Positions 52,539-61,626 of a stretch of DNA of 64,000 bases are shown piece by piece. Numbering within the stretch: position 1 is the first letter of the stretch; each line of letters begins with the position of its first letter. The DNA comes from Roseiarcus sp963833955 (GTDB lineage: Bacteria; Pseudomonadota; Alphaproteobacteria; Rhizobiales; Beijerinckiaceae), in the NCBI GenBank assembly GCA_963833955.1, contig CAWHZY010000017.1:202449-266448 (forward strand), in the 5' to 3' direction. The translations under genes and the position numbers were made by a program. The notes below the pieces were generated by a model that was not told where the DNA came from, did no database searches, and saw only the letters and a list, made by a program, of their open reading frames with translations.

Positions 52539-53208
52539 TCAGATGGCGAGCGCCCGGCCGTTGGAGTTCCGGCGGAACGCGGCATAGCCAAGGCCAGCAA
52601 ACCCAACCATCATCATCGCCCAGGTCGACGGCTCCGGAGTACCGCCAGTCAGGGTTACGCTGGGCGGGATAAGGCTGAACTCAAACGCATTGGCGGTCGA
52701 GGAGAAGGTCGCAGTCGTGAAAGCGCCAAGGCCGGTGATTGTGACCAGTTGGTTCGCTTGAGGATCGGTCTGGGAGCCGTCCCCGGACGCTCCCAACGCC
52801 ACTCAAAGTATAGCCGTCAACGGAAACCGCAAACGAGTTCATGTTGCTGGCGTTGCCATCGATCGAGCCCCAGTAAAGGGAGAGGCTGGTCTGACGCGTG
52901 TTCCAGGTCGCCATCTCCGTACCGCCGCCCTCGACAGACATATAGGTCGTGCCCGTCACCGGGTCCGTGCCCATTCCGAGAGGAGCGGCATAGACATCAG
53001 CAAGACTTCCCTTCTCGGTTTCGGCAACGCCGGACACCAGAGACCACGTGATGCCGTCAATTGAGAAGCCGTTCTGACCGGCGGCTTCGCCGTCGAAGTA
53101 CTGCGGATCCATTGGTCCCGGGGTCAGGGTGACCGTCACGACGGCGCCCGCGGCCCCGGTCAGGGCCAGCCAGGCCAACCCTGTCGTCATTAGTAACGTT
53201 TTGGGCAT
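52539..53208 (-). CDS. PEPxxWA-CTERM sorting-signal protein, frameshifted
   Basis: A small exported protein of about 220 residues. The first frame gives a signal peptide (A-L-T-G-A-A-G-A-V) and a Gly/Thr/Ser-rich domain to G-Y-T-L-S near 52,805. A one-base break then leads to the other frame, which ends with P-E-P-S-T-W-A-M-M-M-V-G-F, a hydrophobic stretch and R-R-N, the alphaproteobacterial PEPxxWA-CTERM sorting signal. Such proteins are processed by exosortase and linked to extracellular polysaccharide. No exosortase gene lies in the window. It has its own terminator and stands alone. Confidence 0.75.
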
Positions 53209-53601
53209 GTTAAAGCTCCCCTAACAAAAACCGTACACAACTTGTTCGTAGTATTACAAATCATTTATGTCAATAGTCGTCCGCTGCGGCGCAAATGCGG
53301 ATTCCGATGATGTCGGCCACGCATTCCAAGATGAAGCCGGCCACCAATTCCGATTTGAAGCCGGCCGGGATTCCGATTTGATGTCGGCCACCCGGCGTCT
53401 GCTTCCGCGGATCTCTGCGATGATGTTTTGCCCGGAGCCGTTGGTCAAGCGGGCTTGGATTTGGATATCCTCAAGAGCTGGGGTGGCGGTGGGTAACGGC
53501 GGGCGGAGCGGGCTTTCCATTTCGCCGTAGCGGAGCCCGCCGTTATCCACGGCCTTCGCGCCGAGAGTGCAGCGAGCGGGCCGCCCGCGCGCATCTTGGT
53601 T
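53209..53601. other. Gap before istB, including the left end of the IS21 element
   Basis: The first 75 bases are the leader of the PEP-CTERM gene. From about 53284 three short repeats related to GATTCCGATNTGATGTCGGC follow, typical of the multiple terminal repeats of IS21. Next come a GC-rich imperfect palindrome near 53,490-53,545 and the istB stop. No other gene is seen. Confidence 0.55.
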
Positions 53602-54388
53602 TCAGGATGAAGACGGCCGCTTGCGCAAGCTCTCGCCGGCCAGTTCGATGCGATAGGCGTTGTGAATGACGCGGTCGAGGACGGCGTCGGCGAGCGTGGG
53701 AATGGCGATCAGGTCATGCCAGCGGTCCACGGGAACCTGGCTGGTGATGATGAGCGAGCCCTTGTCGTAGCGGTCCTCGACGATTTCGAGGAGGTCGCGG
53801 GCCTGTTGGGGGGTGAGCGCTTCGGGGCCCCAATCGTCGAGGATGAGCAGCTTTACGCGCGCGAGCGAGCGCAGGAGCCGGGCGTAGCGGGCGTCGCCGT
53901 GGGCGATGGCGAGATCGGCGAACAGCCGGGGCATGCGGGTATAGAGGACGGAGAGGTTTTCCCGGCACGCCTTGTGGCCAAGGGCGCAGGCGAGCCAACT
54001 CTTGCCCAGGCCGCTCGCCCAGGCCGCTCGCCCAGGCCGCTCGCCCAGGCCGCTCGCCCAGGCCGCTCGCCCCGGTCAGGAGCAAATAACGGCGCTCGGC
54101 GATCCAGTCGCAAGCGGCGAGCTTGAGAAACAGCGCGCGGTCGAGCCCGCGAGAACTTTGATAGTTGACGTCCTCGACGCTGGCCGGGTGAGGCAGCCTG
54201 GCGACCCTGGCGCGCGTTTCGAACTGCTTTTGCCGGCGTAGCGTGAGTTCGTATTCGAGCAGCAGGCCGAGCCATTCGGCGTGTTCGAGGCTACGCGCCT
54301 CGGCATTGTGCTCCAGTTCCTTGAAGCCTTTGGCCAGGCCATAGAGGCCGAGCGCGTGCAATTGGTCAAGGGTCGGATGAGCAAGCAT
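53602..54388 (-). pseudogene. istB: IstB ATPase gene, P-loop broken by repeat expansion
   Basis: ATG 54388 starts M-L-A-H-P-T-L-D-Q-L-H-A-L-G-L-Y-G-L, the usual IstB N-terminus, which runs to Y-L-L-L-T-G-A-S-G-L-G. There the Walker A motif should end G-K-S-W-L-A, but four extra copies of a 13-base unit (54006-54070) intervene and shift the frame. The correct sequence resumes as S-W-L-A-C-A-L-G-H-K-A-C and continues L-L-I-L-D-D-W-G-P-E-A-L (Walker B) to 53602. Without the expansion it would be a normal IstB of about 245 residues, the helper ATPase of IS21 transposition. Confidence 0.8.
54006..54070. repeat. Five tandem copies of a 13-base unit
   Basis: CCAGGCCGCTCGC is repeated exactly five times, inside istB at its ATP-binding loop. 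One copy is expected from the protein family; four extra copies add 52 bases, which is not a multiple of three. Confidence 0.92.
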
Positions 54389-54399
54389 GGGATTTCCTG

Positions 54400-55161
54400 T
54401 CAGTTGTAGTAGCGGGGACCGCGCACGTTGGCGTGGTCGATGAGCGCGACGGGGCTGCTGTCTGCGCCCGACGGGTCGAACTTGCGGGCGAGTAGCGACG
54501 CGACGCCCTTGCAATTGAGGACGCCCAATTCGACGGCTCGGGCCGAGACCGCCTCGAGGCGGCCCGTGTCGAGACCGCGATAGGCGCGCAGAATGCCGAG
54601 GCAGGTGCGGAACCCCTGTTCGGGATGCGGCCGGCTGGCGAGCACGGCGCTGAAAATCTCCGCCTCGCGGATCTCTCCCGTCGTCGGATCGGCAATTCCG
54701 ATCCGCTTGCCCGAATAGTCGACGAACGCCTTCTCCCCGGCGACGTGGTGCTGGCGCATCACCGGGGTCAGCCGCCGTTCGAATCCGCGAAGCAGATCGC
54801 AGAAGCGGCTGTAGCCGTAACCCTCGGGATGGACCTCTCGGTATTCCTCCCAGAGGATCGACATCGTGACGCCGGGACGCCTCAGTTCGCGCGCCAGAGC
54901 GGACCAGTCCGGCTCGACCCGCCGCCGCTGGCCTTGCGTGACCCCGACCCGTCCAAACAGCCGGGTTTCCAGAGCCTCTTCGGTGATGTCGTCTGCCAGC
55001 GGCCATGCCAGCCCGGCCGCCGCCGCCCGCTTCAGATTGTCCTGGATCGTCGAGCGCGCCACGCCAAGACGTCGCCCGATCTCGCGCGCCCTCACCCCAT
55101 CGTGGTGAAGCCGCAATAAGTGTCGCAATTGCCGCATGCTCAGTTCCCGCTTCGCCGGCAT
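54400..55161 (-). pseudogene. istA: IstA transposase gene with internal deletion
   Basis: About 253 residues, roughly half of the usual 500. M-P-A-K-R-E-L-S-M-R-Q-L-R starts at 55161; the helix-turn-helix (V-R-A-R-E-I-G-R-R-L-G-V-A-R-S-T-I) and the start of the DDE domain (F-V-D-Y-S-G-K-R) are present. After A-E-I-F-S-A-V-L-A-S-R it jumps to P-H-P-E-Q-G-F-R-T-C-L-G-I-L-R, which belongs near the C-terminus. The frame stays open across the deletion, but the second catalytic aspartate and the glutamate are lost, so it cannot transpose. Confidence 0.75.
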
Positions 55162-55324
55162 CCCGATCTCCTCGTCGACCATCGACGGGCCAGGAGGGCC
55201 GCAGTTGCTGAACCGCGGGGAGCAAACATTGAGAGCCGTGACCGGCTCGGGTGGCCGGCTTCATTTCGGAATGGTGGCCGACATCAAATCGGAATCCCTG
55301 GCCGGATTGCGTCGGAATTCGCAG

Positions 55325-56251
55325 CGTCGAGCCTCTGGCGCTGGGAAGGCCTTGTAGAGCGAGGACTTGTCGTGGATGTTCAAATTGTCCTGCACGAGCG
55401 TGATCTGCTCGGCGTCGGCGAAGCGACTGTCCGAGATCTCTTTTAAAACCTGGGCGTAATCGATGGCCGTGTGCCGGTCCGTCACCTTGACGTGTCGCCA
55501 TCCTTCAAGAGGGGCGAACATCATGAAGAGGTTGGCGACGCCGTTGCGTTCATACTCGTAGTCACAACGGGCGGGGCTCCCCGGCTTCATGGGGATCGGG
55601 GCGCGCGTCTCGGAAATCAGCTGCTTCGACGTCTCGTCGAGACAGACCAGCGGGCGCTTGGGATCGTGCGGCCGCCGGTAGGCCTCCAGCACCTCCTCCA
55701 TTCCCGCGACGAAGGCGGCGTTGGCCTGCGGCGGAATCACCCAACACTTCCTCGTATGGGGCTTGAGGATGCTCGTATGGGGCTTGAGGATGTTTTTTTA
55801 AAACACGGCCAATCGTGCTGTCGCTGGCGCGATCGACGATCTGCAGCTCCACGACCTTCTCCTCCAACAACCGCAGGCTCCAGCGCGCGAAACCCTCGGG
55901 AGGATCGGAGCACGCCAAGGCGATCAGCTTCGCCTCCTTCTCCCCGTCGAAGATCCGCGGCACAGGCGGCGTCTCTCGCGCCTTGCGGCTTAGCACCGCG
56001 TCCAGACCTTCCTCGACCAATTGCCTGCGAGTCCGGTAAACCATCGAGGCGGTCGTATCCAACGCCTTGACGATCTCGCTGTCGCTCCAACCTTCCCCCG
56101 CTTCCGAAATGTCCGCCTTCAGCAAGATCTGGACCTTCGTCAGCCGCGTCGCCGGGATCTCGCCTTTCCTTCTCAGGCCCTCAAGGCGCTCGCGCTCCTC
56201 AGCGCTCAGACGAACCACGTATCGCTTTACTGCAACCTCTCGCGACCCCAT
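55325..56251 (-). pseudogene. IS630 transposase gene of copy 3, truncated
   Basis: Same two-frame layout as the other copies, start at 56251. It has a 21-base tandem duplication at 55751-55792, just after the frameshift site. The DDE half ends after A-P-E-A-R-R, so the final catalytic glutamate is missing. Confidence 0.8.
55751..55792. repeat. 21-base tandem duplication in IS630 copy 3
   Basis: The unit starting CTCGTATGGGGCTTGAGG occurs twice in a row; copies 1 and 2 have it once. Being 21 bases, it keeps the frame and adds seven residues (H-P-Q-A-P-Y-E in the first frame). Confidence 0.9.
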
Positions 56252-56366
56252 CCTCGCCTCCATCCATAAAGGTGACCAGCGCGAGTAAATCAATAAAAGG
56301 TTGCAACTTAGTTGAAGCGCGCGACTAGAATGAATGCACGCATCGCCGATGAGAAAAGCGATGGGA

Positions 56367-56950
56367 TCAGGTCGGCTCGGAGACCGGCGGTCTCGGCAAT
56401 CTGACTTTGGCCAGGATTTCCTCCGCCTGGACCCTTGCGCGCGTCGCCGGAAAGAAGCCATCGACGATCAGATGCGCGAGTCCATGCACGAGGCCCCACG
56501 CCGCCATCGCGGCGTGATTGTCATTGAGAGGCCGTGGGTCGATGTTGGCGACGCCGCGCACCAGCACCGCCTCGACGCGCGCGCTCGCCGCCTGGAGCGC
56601 GGGGTATTTCGTGCGCTCGGCGAGAACAGGCCCGAACATGAGGCGAAAAAGGCCGCGGTTCTGGTTGGCGAACTCGATATAGGCAAGACCGTCGCGGATG
56701 AGGGGATCGGCGCCCGAGTCGCGCCCTGCATCGCCTCAGCGAGCTCGTGGAAACCCTCGGCCGCGACGGAAGCAAGGAGATCCTCCTTGTTGGCGAAATG
56801 GCGATAGGCGGCCGTCGCCGATACGCCAACCCGCCGGGCGGTCTCGCGCAGTCCAACCGCCTGCAACCCGTTCTCGTCCAGGATCTCGCGGGCCGCGGCC
56901 AAAAGTGCGGCTGGCAGGTTCCCGTGGCGATAGGACCGCATCGAATCCAT
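56367..56950 (-). CDS. TetR-family transcriptional regulator, frameshifted
   Basis: The N-terminal 60 residues hold a TetR helix-turn-helix (V-G-L-R-E-T-A-R-R-V-G-V-S-A-T-A-A-Y-R-H-F). After E-A-M-Q-G-A-T-R-A near 56712 the frame breaks; the neighbouring frame continues A-D-P-L-I-R-D-G-L-A-Y-I-E-F-A and R-L-M-F-G-P to 56367, a WHG-type C-terminal domain. Restored, the protein has about 195 residues. One G is probably missing from a G run. The target is unknown; no divergent gene is present because IS630 copy 3 lies just downstream. Confidence 0.75.
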
Positions 56951-57053
56951 TTGAACCTCGCCTATCCGCGTTCACAGCGTGAACTAGCGGCATCGATCAA
57001 AGTTCCACTTCCCTGGGCACTAAAAATTCTACGCCCGGAAAGTCCGGCGCAAG

Positions 57054-57683
57054 TCACTCCCACGGCTCCGCGATTTTAAGCCCGCCCTTGAGGCTCAGGA
57101 AGGCGATAATCGCTTCCATCCCTTCCCCTATTTTCATGTTTGCGAGCACGAATGGACGGCCCTTGCGCATGATCAGCGCGTCCGTCGTCATCACCTCGAG
57201 CGAGGCGCCGACATAAGGGGCGAGGTCGATCTTGTTGATCACCAGCAGGTCCGAGCGCGTTATGCCCGGGCCGCCTTTGCGCGGGATTTTCTCGCCGCCC
57301 GAGACATCGATGACATAGATCGTAAGATCGGCGAGCTCGGGCGAGAAGGTCGCTGCAAGGTTGTCGCCGCCCAATTCGATCAGGATCAGATCGAGATTGG
57401 CGAACCGCTTGCGCATTTCCGCGACAGCCGCGAGATTGATCGAGGCGTCCTCGCGGATCGCGGTATGCGGGCACCCGCCGGTCTCGACGCCGAGGATCCG
57501 CTCAGGCGGAAGCGCGCCCGCCTCGACCAGAATGCGGGCGTCCTCCTTGGTGTAGATGTCGTTGGTGATGGCGGCGATATCGAGCTGATCGCGCAAGCGC
57601 TTGCAAAGCTGCTCCATGAGCGCCGTCTTGCCGGAACCGACCGGGCCGCCGATGCCGACGCGAAGAGGTTGTCGGCTGGTCAT
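57054..57683 (-). CDS. ureG: Urease accessory GTPase UreG
   Basis: A 209-residue SIMIBI GTPase that drives nickel insertion into urease. The P-loop G-P-V-G-S-G-K-T is at residues 13-20, the metal-binding C-P-H motif lies in E-T-G-G-C-P-H-T, and N-K-I-D is the guanine-recognition motif. Its start overlaps the ureF stop by four bases. Structural urease genes are not in the window. Confidence 0.95.
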   Translation of the reverse strand: MTSRQPLRVGIGGPVGSGKTALMEQLCKRLRDQLDIAAITNDIYTKEDARILVEAGALPPERILGVETGGCPHTAIREDASINLAAVAEMRKRFANLDLILIELGGDNLAATFSPELADLTIYVIDVSGGEKIPRKGGPGITRSDLLVINKIDLAPYVGASLEVMTTDALIMRKGRPFVLANMKIGEGMEAIIAFLSLKGGLKIAEPWE

Positions 57684-58392
57684 GATCGGAACAGTCTCGA
57701 ATATTGCGTCTCGTGACGCATGGCGGCGATGTCGGAACGGAAGGCGCAGGAGCCAAGATCGGTCAGGCCGGAGCCCGACACCTCACGGGCAAGCGCGCGT
57801 ATGCGGGGGATGAGCGTCGCCTGGATTTTCTGGCCGTCGGTCTGGCCGATCGGCCCGAGGCGCACGACGGCGGAGACGGCGGCGGCGATCTGGGCCAAAA
57901 TGAAGGCCTGAAGGCTCGCCTCGAGCGGCAGCCCGTGACCCGCCGCGGCGGAGGCGACCGCCGCCGGATAGGCGACGCGCGCCTCCAGGGAAAGCCGGCG
58001 CAGAGGCTCGCAATCCCAGGCGGCGCGAGCGGCGAGGACGAAGGCCGCGCCTTGAGCCGTGGTCTCCAGGCGGCGTTCGGCGCAATTGGCGAGCGCGATC
58101 GCGAGCGCGTTCGCCTCTGCGAGGGCCTCCCAATCTTCCGCCATCGCGCCGCGAAAGCATTCCCGAACAGGAGGGCGTCGGCGCGCGGGGCGCCGAAGGT
58201 CAAGAGGTCGACCAACCAGCCGCCGAGTGAGCGGGCGTCTTCGATGTCGCCGCACTCCACCGCCCATTCTAACGCTTGCGAATAGGCGAACGAGCCGACC
58301 GGGAAAGCCGGCGAGAGCCAGAGCATCAGGGGCAGCAATGCCGCGTCGGCGTCAGCGTCGCCTGACGCGAGAGCGCCCGAGCTGGCCATCAA
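57680..58392 (-). CDS. ureF: Urease accessory protein UreF, frameshifted
   Basis: An all-helical protein of about 237 residues acting with UreG and UreH/D. The N-terminal half (L-W-L-S-P-A-F-P-V-G-S-F-A-Y-S, the UreF signature) runs from 58392 to F-G-N-A-F-A-A near 58150. A missing G there moves the frame; M-A-E-D-W-E-A-L-A-E-A-N-A-L to the end at 57680 follows in the next frame. The flanking ure genes are intact, so a sequence error is likely. Confidence 0.85.
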
Positions 58393-58430
58393 TACGCCCG
58401 CCGTGGGAGCTTAGGCAATCTGCTTCCCGG

Positions 58431-59084
58431 TCATTGGCGCCGCCCATGGTCATGCTGATGCTCTGGATGATGGCAGCCGGCGTGATCGTGGTCGTGATGC
58501 GCATGGTCGTGATGCGCATGGTCATGGCGATGATCGTCGCAAGCGTGTTCATGGCGATCGCCATGCTCGCCGCTGGCTCCGTGGTCGTGCCCGTGATCAT
58601 GGTCGTGATCGTGATCGTGACTGGCGGCGAGAGCGGCGGGGTCGCCCTCAACCTTCACGTAAGCGCCGCCTTCCGGATTGAACGGCGCCTCGAGCGCGAT
58701 CACGCGCGCCCCGAGACCCGCGGCCATCGCCTCGATCACGGGATCGCGGCGGATGCGCAGCGCCTTCGGCAATATCTCGGTTGGCAGATGGCGGTTGCCG
58801 AAGTGCCAGGCGACGCGGGTCATCGCCAACGGGTCTGCGGCCCGGATCTCCGCCAGCGGTTCGGGCTCGGCGACCACTTCCACCAGGCGCCCGTCCTCGA
58901 GCCGCAAACCGTCGCCGCCGCGCAGCATTGTCGCTTCCGCGAGGTCGAGCAGGAATTCGAGGCCGCCGACTCCGGTCATGACGACGCGCCGGCGATAGCG
59001 CGCGTCGAAGTCGAGCACGACCGTATCCGCCGGAGCGCCCGACCAATGGCCGGCCGGGATGACTTTGTCAGCGCGCAGCATCAT
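58431..59084 (-). CDS. ureE: Urease accessory nickel chaperone UreE
   Basis: About 217 residues. The N-terminal peptide-binding domain and the metal-binding domain (W-H-F-G-N-R-H-L-P near residue 97) are typical. The last 60 residues are very rich in His and Asp (repeats of H-D-H-D and A-H-H-D-H), a nickel-storage tail of the Klebsiella type but longer than many. ATG 59084 is chosen; the frame extends upstream only through the RNase P RNA gene. It is first of ureE-ureF-ureG. Confidence 0.92.
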   Translation of the reverse strand: MMLRADKVIPAGHWSGAPADTVVLDFDARYRRRVVMTGVGGLEFLLDLAEATMLRGGDGLRLEDGRLVEVVAEPEPLAEIRAADPLAMTRVAWHFGNRHLPTEILPKALRIRRDPVIEAMAAGLGARVIALEAPFNPEGGAYVKVEGDPAALAASHDHDHDHDHGHDHGASGEHGDRHEHACDDHRHDHAHHDHAHHDHDHAGCHHPEHQHDHGRRQ

Positions 59085-59162
59085 TGCCTTTCGGGTTCGG
59101 GCGGCCCCATCATTCGGAGACGGGGTCCGCTTGAACCGAGTTTGAACGAGAAGCGAAGCAAA

Positions 59163-59570
<408 letters not shown>

Positions 59571-59792
59571 CACGGCATATGGGGCCAAGGCGAGGGCGGT
59601 CAAGCCAAAACAAGACTTTCCAGGCCGGGGGTGGGAACCAATGACCGGGCTTGTTCATGAAGCCTCGCCGGAATTATGGGATTGTGGCGCTCGGCGGACC
59701 GTAGCTGCTTCCGCCGCCTCGTTTTTCGGGTTAAGGGCGTCGAGACGAGCTTTGGGGCCCTCGGGGACGAGACGGACGGGAGATTGCATCGC

Positions 59793-60134
59793 ATGAAAAG
59801 AATTCTGGCTCTTTCGCTGGCGTTTGCCGCCGCGGTCACCGTCTCGGCCTGCGAAACGCCCCAGCAGCAGAACGCGCTGTTCGGCGGCGCGCTGGGGGCC
59901 GGCACCGGAGCCCTGATCGGTTCGGCGGTGTCGGGCGGAAGCGCGGGAGGCGCGCTCGCGGGCGCTGCGATCGGCGCCGGCTCAGGCGCGCTTATCGGCT
60001 CGGCCGCGACCCCGCCCGGGGGCTACTATGGCGGGCCTCCGCCTGGGGGTTACTACGGCGGACCGCCGCCGCGCCGTTGCGCCCAGTGGGCGTACGATTA
60101 CAACGGCAACCGGGTCTGCACCGCGTTCTATTGA
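59793..60134 (+). CDS. Glycine-zipper lipoprotein 1
   Basis: A 113-residue lipoprotein with a signal peptide and lipobox V-S-A-C near residue 20. Glycine-zipper repeats (G-A-L-G-A-G-T-G-A-L-I-G) as in the 17-kDa surface antigen/YMGG family follow, then a Pro-Gly-Tyr stretch (G-G-Y-Y-G-G-P-P twice) and a conserved end C-A-Q-W-A-Y-D-Y-N-G-N-R-V-C. It probably sits in the outer membrane. First of three tandem paralogues; ATG 59793 matches the signal peptide start. Confidence 0.85.
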   Translation: MKRILALSLAFAAAVTVSACETPQQQNALFGGALGAGTGALIGSAVSGGSAGGALAGAAIGAGSGALIGSAATPPGGYYGGPPPGGYYGGPPPRRCAQWAYDYNGNRVCTAFY

Positions 60135-60149
60135 GGCAAAAGGGGAAAC

Positions 60150-60452
60150 ATGAAAAAAACTCTCACTCTTACGCTGGCCCTGGTCGGCGCGCTGTCCGTT
60201 TCGGGCTGCTACACGCCCCAACAACAGACAGGCACGCTTGCCGGCGGCGCGATCGGCGCCGGCGGCGGCGCGCTCATCGGGTCGGCGCTGACCCATGGCA
60301 GCGCGGGCGGCGCTATCGCCGGGGGCTTGCTTGGCGCGGGGACCGGCGCTTTAATCGGCAATGCCGCCACGGCGCCGCCGCAGCCGAGCGGCCGATGCGC
60401 ACAGTTTGGCTACGACTATAACGGCAATCGGGTCTGCACCGCTTTCTATTGA
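60150..60452 (+). CDS. Glycine-zipper lipoprotein 2
   Basis: 100 residues, start M-K-K-T-L-T-L, lipobox V-S-G-C, two glycine-zipper blocks and the end C-A-Q-F-G-Y-D-Y-N-G-N-R-V-C-T-A-F-Y, nearly the same as paralogue 1. It lacks the Pro-Gly-Tyr insert. It begins 15 bases after the previous stop with AGGGGAAA as ribosome binding site. Confidence 0.87.
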   Translation: MKKTLTLTLALVGALSVSGCYTPQQQTGTLAGGAIGAGGGALIGSALTHGSAGGAIAGGLLGAGTGALIGNAATAPPQPSGRCAQFGYDYNGNRVCTAFY

Positions 60453-60469
60453 ACCCAGAGGGGGGAAAC

Positions 60470-60766
60470 ATGAAAAAGACTTTCACTGCGCTAGCGTTGG
60501 TTGGCGCGCTGTCCGTTTCGGGCTGCTACACACCCCAGCAACAGACAGGCACCCTGGCCGGCGGCGCGATCGGCGCCGGCGGCGGCGCGCTGATCGGATC
60601 GGCGCTCACCGGCGGTAGCGCAGGCGGCGCCATTGCCGGCGGCATTCTCGGCGCTGGCACGGGAGCGTTGATCGGCAATTCTCTGACGGCGCCTCGCTAT
60701 CACGGGCGCTGCGCGCGATGGGGCTGGAATAGCTACGGCCACCGCGTCTGCCGCGCCTGGTACTGA
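60470..60766 (+). CDS. Glycine-zipper lipoprotein 3
   Basis: 98 residues, start M-K-K-T-F-T-A (ATG 60470, after GAGGGGGG). The lipobox region and first glycine zipper are almost identical to paralogue 2, but the end has diverged to C-A-R-W-G-W-N-S-Y-G-H-R-V-C-R-A-W-Y; the two cysteines are kept. It closes the three-gene tandem array. Confidence 0.87.
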   Translation: MKKTFTALALVGALSVSGCYTPQQQTGTLAGGAIGAGGGALIGSALTGGSAGGAIAGGILGAGTGALIGNSLTAPRYHGRCARWGWNSYGHRVCRAWY

Positions 60767-60850
60767 TCGATCCACGCTTCGCGCGCCATGGCTATAGGTC
60801 TCGCCATGGCGCGGTCTCCTCATGCCCGCGCGCGGTTCCGGCCGCGGGAC

Positions 60851-61626
60851 ATGATCGCGCCGTCCCCGGATAGCCCGCTCGTTGCTCGGTTCGCGCCTTC
60901 GCCTAACTTTGGCGAGCGGCGGGGCTATGGCGGCCCCAATTGCCTTATCCTGCACTATACGGGCATGCCCGACGGGCGAGGCCGCGTTAAAGGCGCTGAC
61001 CGATCCCGCCTGCGAAGTGTCCGCGCATTACTTGATTTGGGAAGACGGCTTAATCGACCAATTGGTCGCGGAGCGAGACCGCGCCTGGCATGCAGGTAGA
61101 GGGTCATGGAAAGGCGAAACTGATCTGAACTCGGCCTCGATCGGGATCGAGATTGTCAATCCGGGCCACGAGGGCGGCTCGCCGCCTTTTCCTGACCGTC
61201 AGATCGAGGCGACGATCGCGCTCGCGCGGGACATTTCCGCCCGCTGGGCGATCACGCCCGAGCGGGTCCTCGCCCATTCCGATATCGCGCCGGCGCGCAA
61301 GCGCGATCCGGGGGAGGTTTTCCGTGGCCGAGCTCTGGCGGAAAGGCGTCGGCCATTGGACCGAGCCCGCTCCGGTATCCGGGCCGCCGTTCTTCGCTCC
61401 GGAGGAGGAAGGCCCGCCGGTGCGGGCGCTGCAGGCGATGCTCGCCCTTTACGGCTATGGGGTCGAGATAACCGGGGTCTACGACCGCCAGACCCGCCAG
61501 GTCGTCACAGCCTTCCAGCGCCACTTCCGCCCCGAGCGCGTCGACGGCGAGGCGGACGCCTCGACACTGGCGACCCTGAAGGCGCTGATCGACGGGCTTG
61601 CGGGCCGCCGCCTCCATCGAGCTTGA
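60851..61626 (+). CDS. AmiD-type N-acetylmuramoyl-L-alanine amidase, two frameshifts
   Basis: A peptidoglycan amidase of about 258 residues, cutting the muramic acid-L-alanine bond. It starts M-I-A-P-S-P-D-S-P-L-V with the zinc ligand His in L-I-L-H-Y-T-G-M-P. A surplus C near 60970 shifts the frame, which continues T-G-E-A-A-L-K-A-L-T, A-H-Y-L-I, I-G-I-E-I-V-N-P-G and H-S-D-I-A-P-A-R-K-R-D-P-G-E. Near 61320 two bases appear lost and the next frame gives E-L-W-R-K-G-V-G-H-W and a C-terminal peptidoglycan-binding domain ending at 61626. There is no clear signal peptide. The two nearby indels in a conserved gene suggest sequence error. Confidence 0.78.

Larger units (their letters stand above)
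53284..55324 (-). mobile_element. IS21-family insertion sequence, degenerate
   Basis: Carries istA and istB on the minus strand between end regions that both begin CTGCG and contain repeats ending GCCGGCCACC or GTCGGCCACC. At the right it cuts into IS630 copy 3 at 55324/55325. Both genes are defective: istA lacks its middle and istB is frameshifted by a repeat expansion. Normal elements are nearer 2.5 kb. Confidence 0.8.
55325..56327 (-). mobile_element. IS630-family insertion sequence, copy 3, truncated by IS21
   Basis: Inverted relative to copies 1 and 2. Its transposase-start end is complete, with TA at 56326-56327 in CTAG. The other end is lost: homology stops at codon E-A-R-R where the IS21 element begins, and the missing 240 or so bases are not found beyond IS21. 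Confidence 0.85.

Noticed and set aside
53714..55501. Minus-strand frame of 595 codons
   Set aside because: It runs through three out-of-frame pieces of IS630, istA and istB; only its istB part is real.
58440..58625. CRISPR-like or satellite repeat near GTGATCGTGGTCGTG
   Set aside because: It is the His/Asp codon run of ureE; no regular repeat-spacer spacing.
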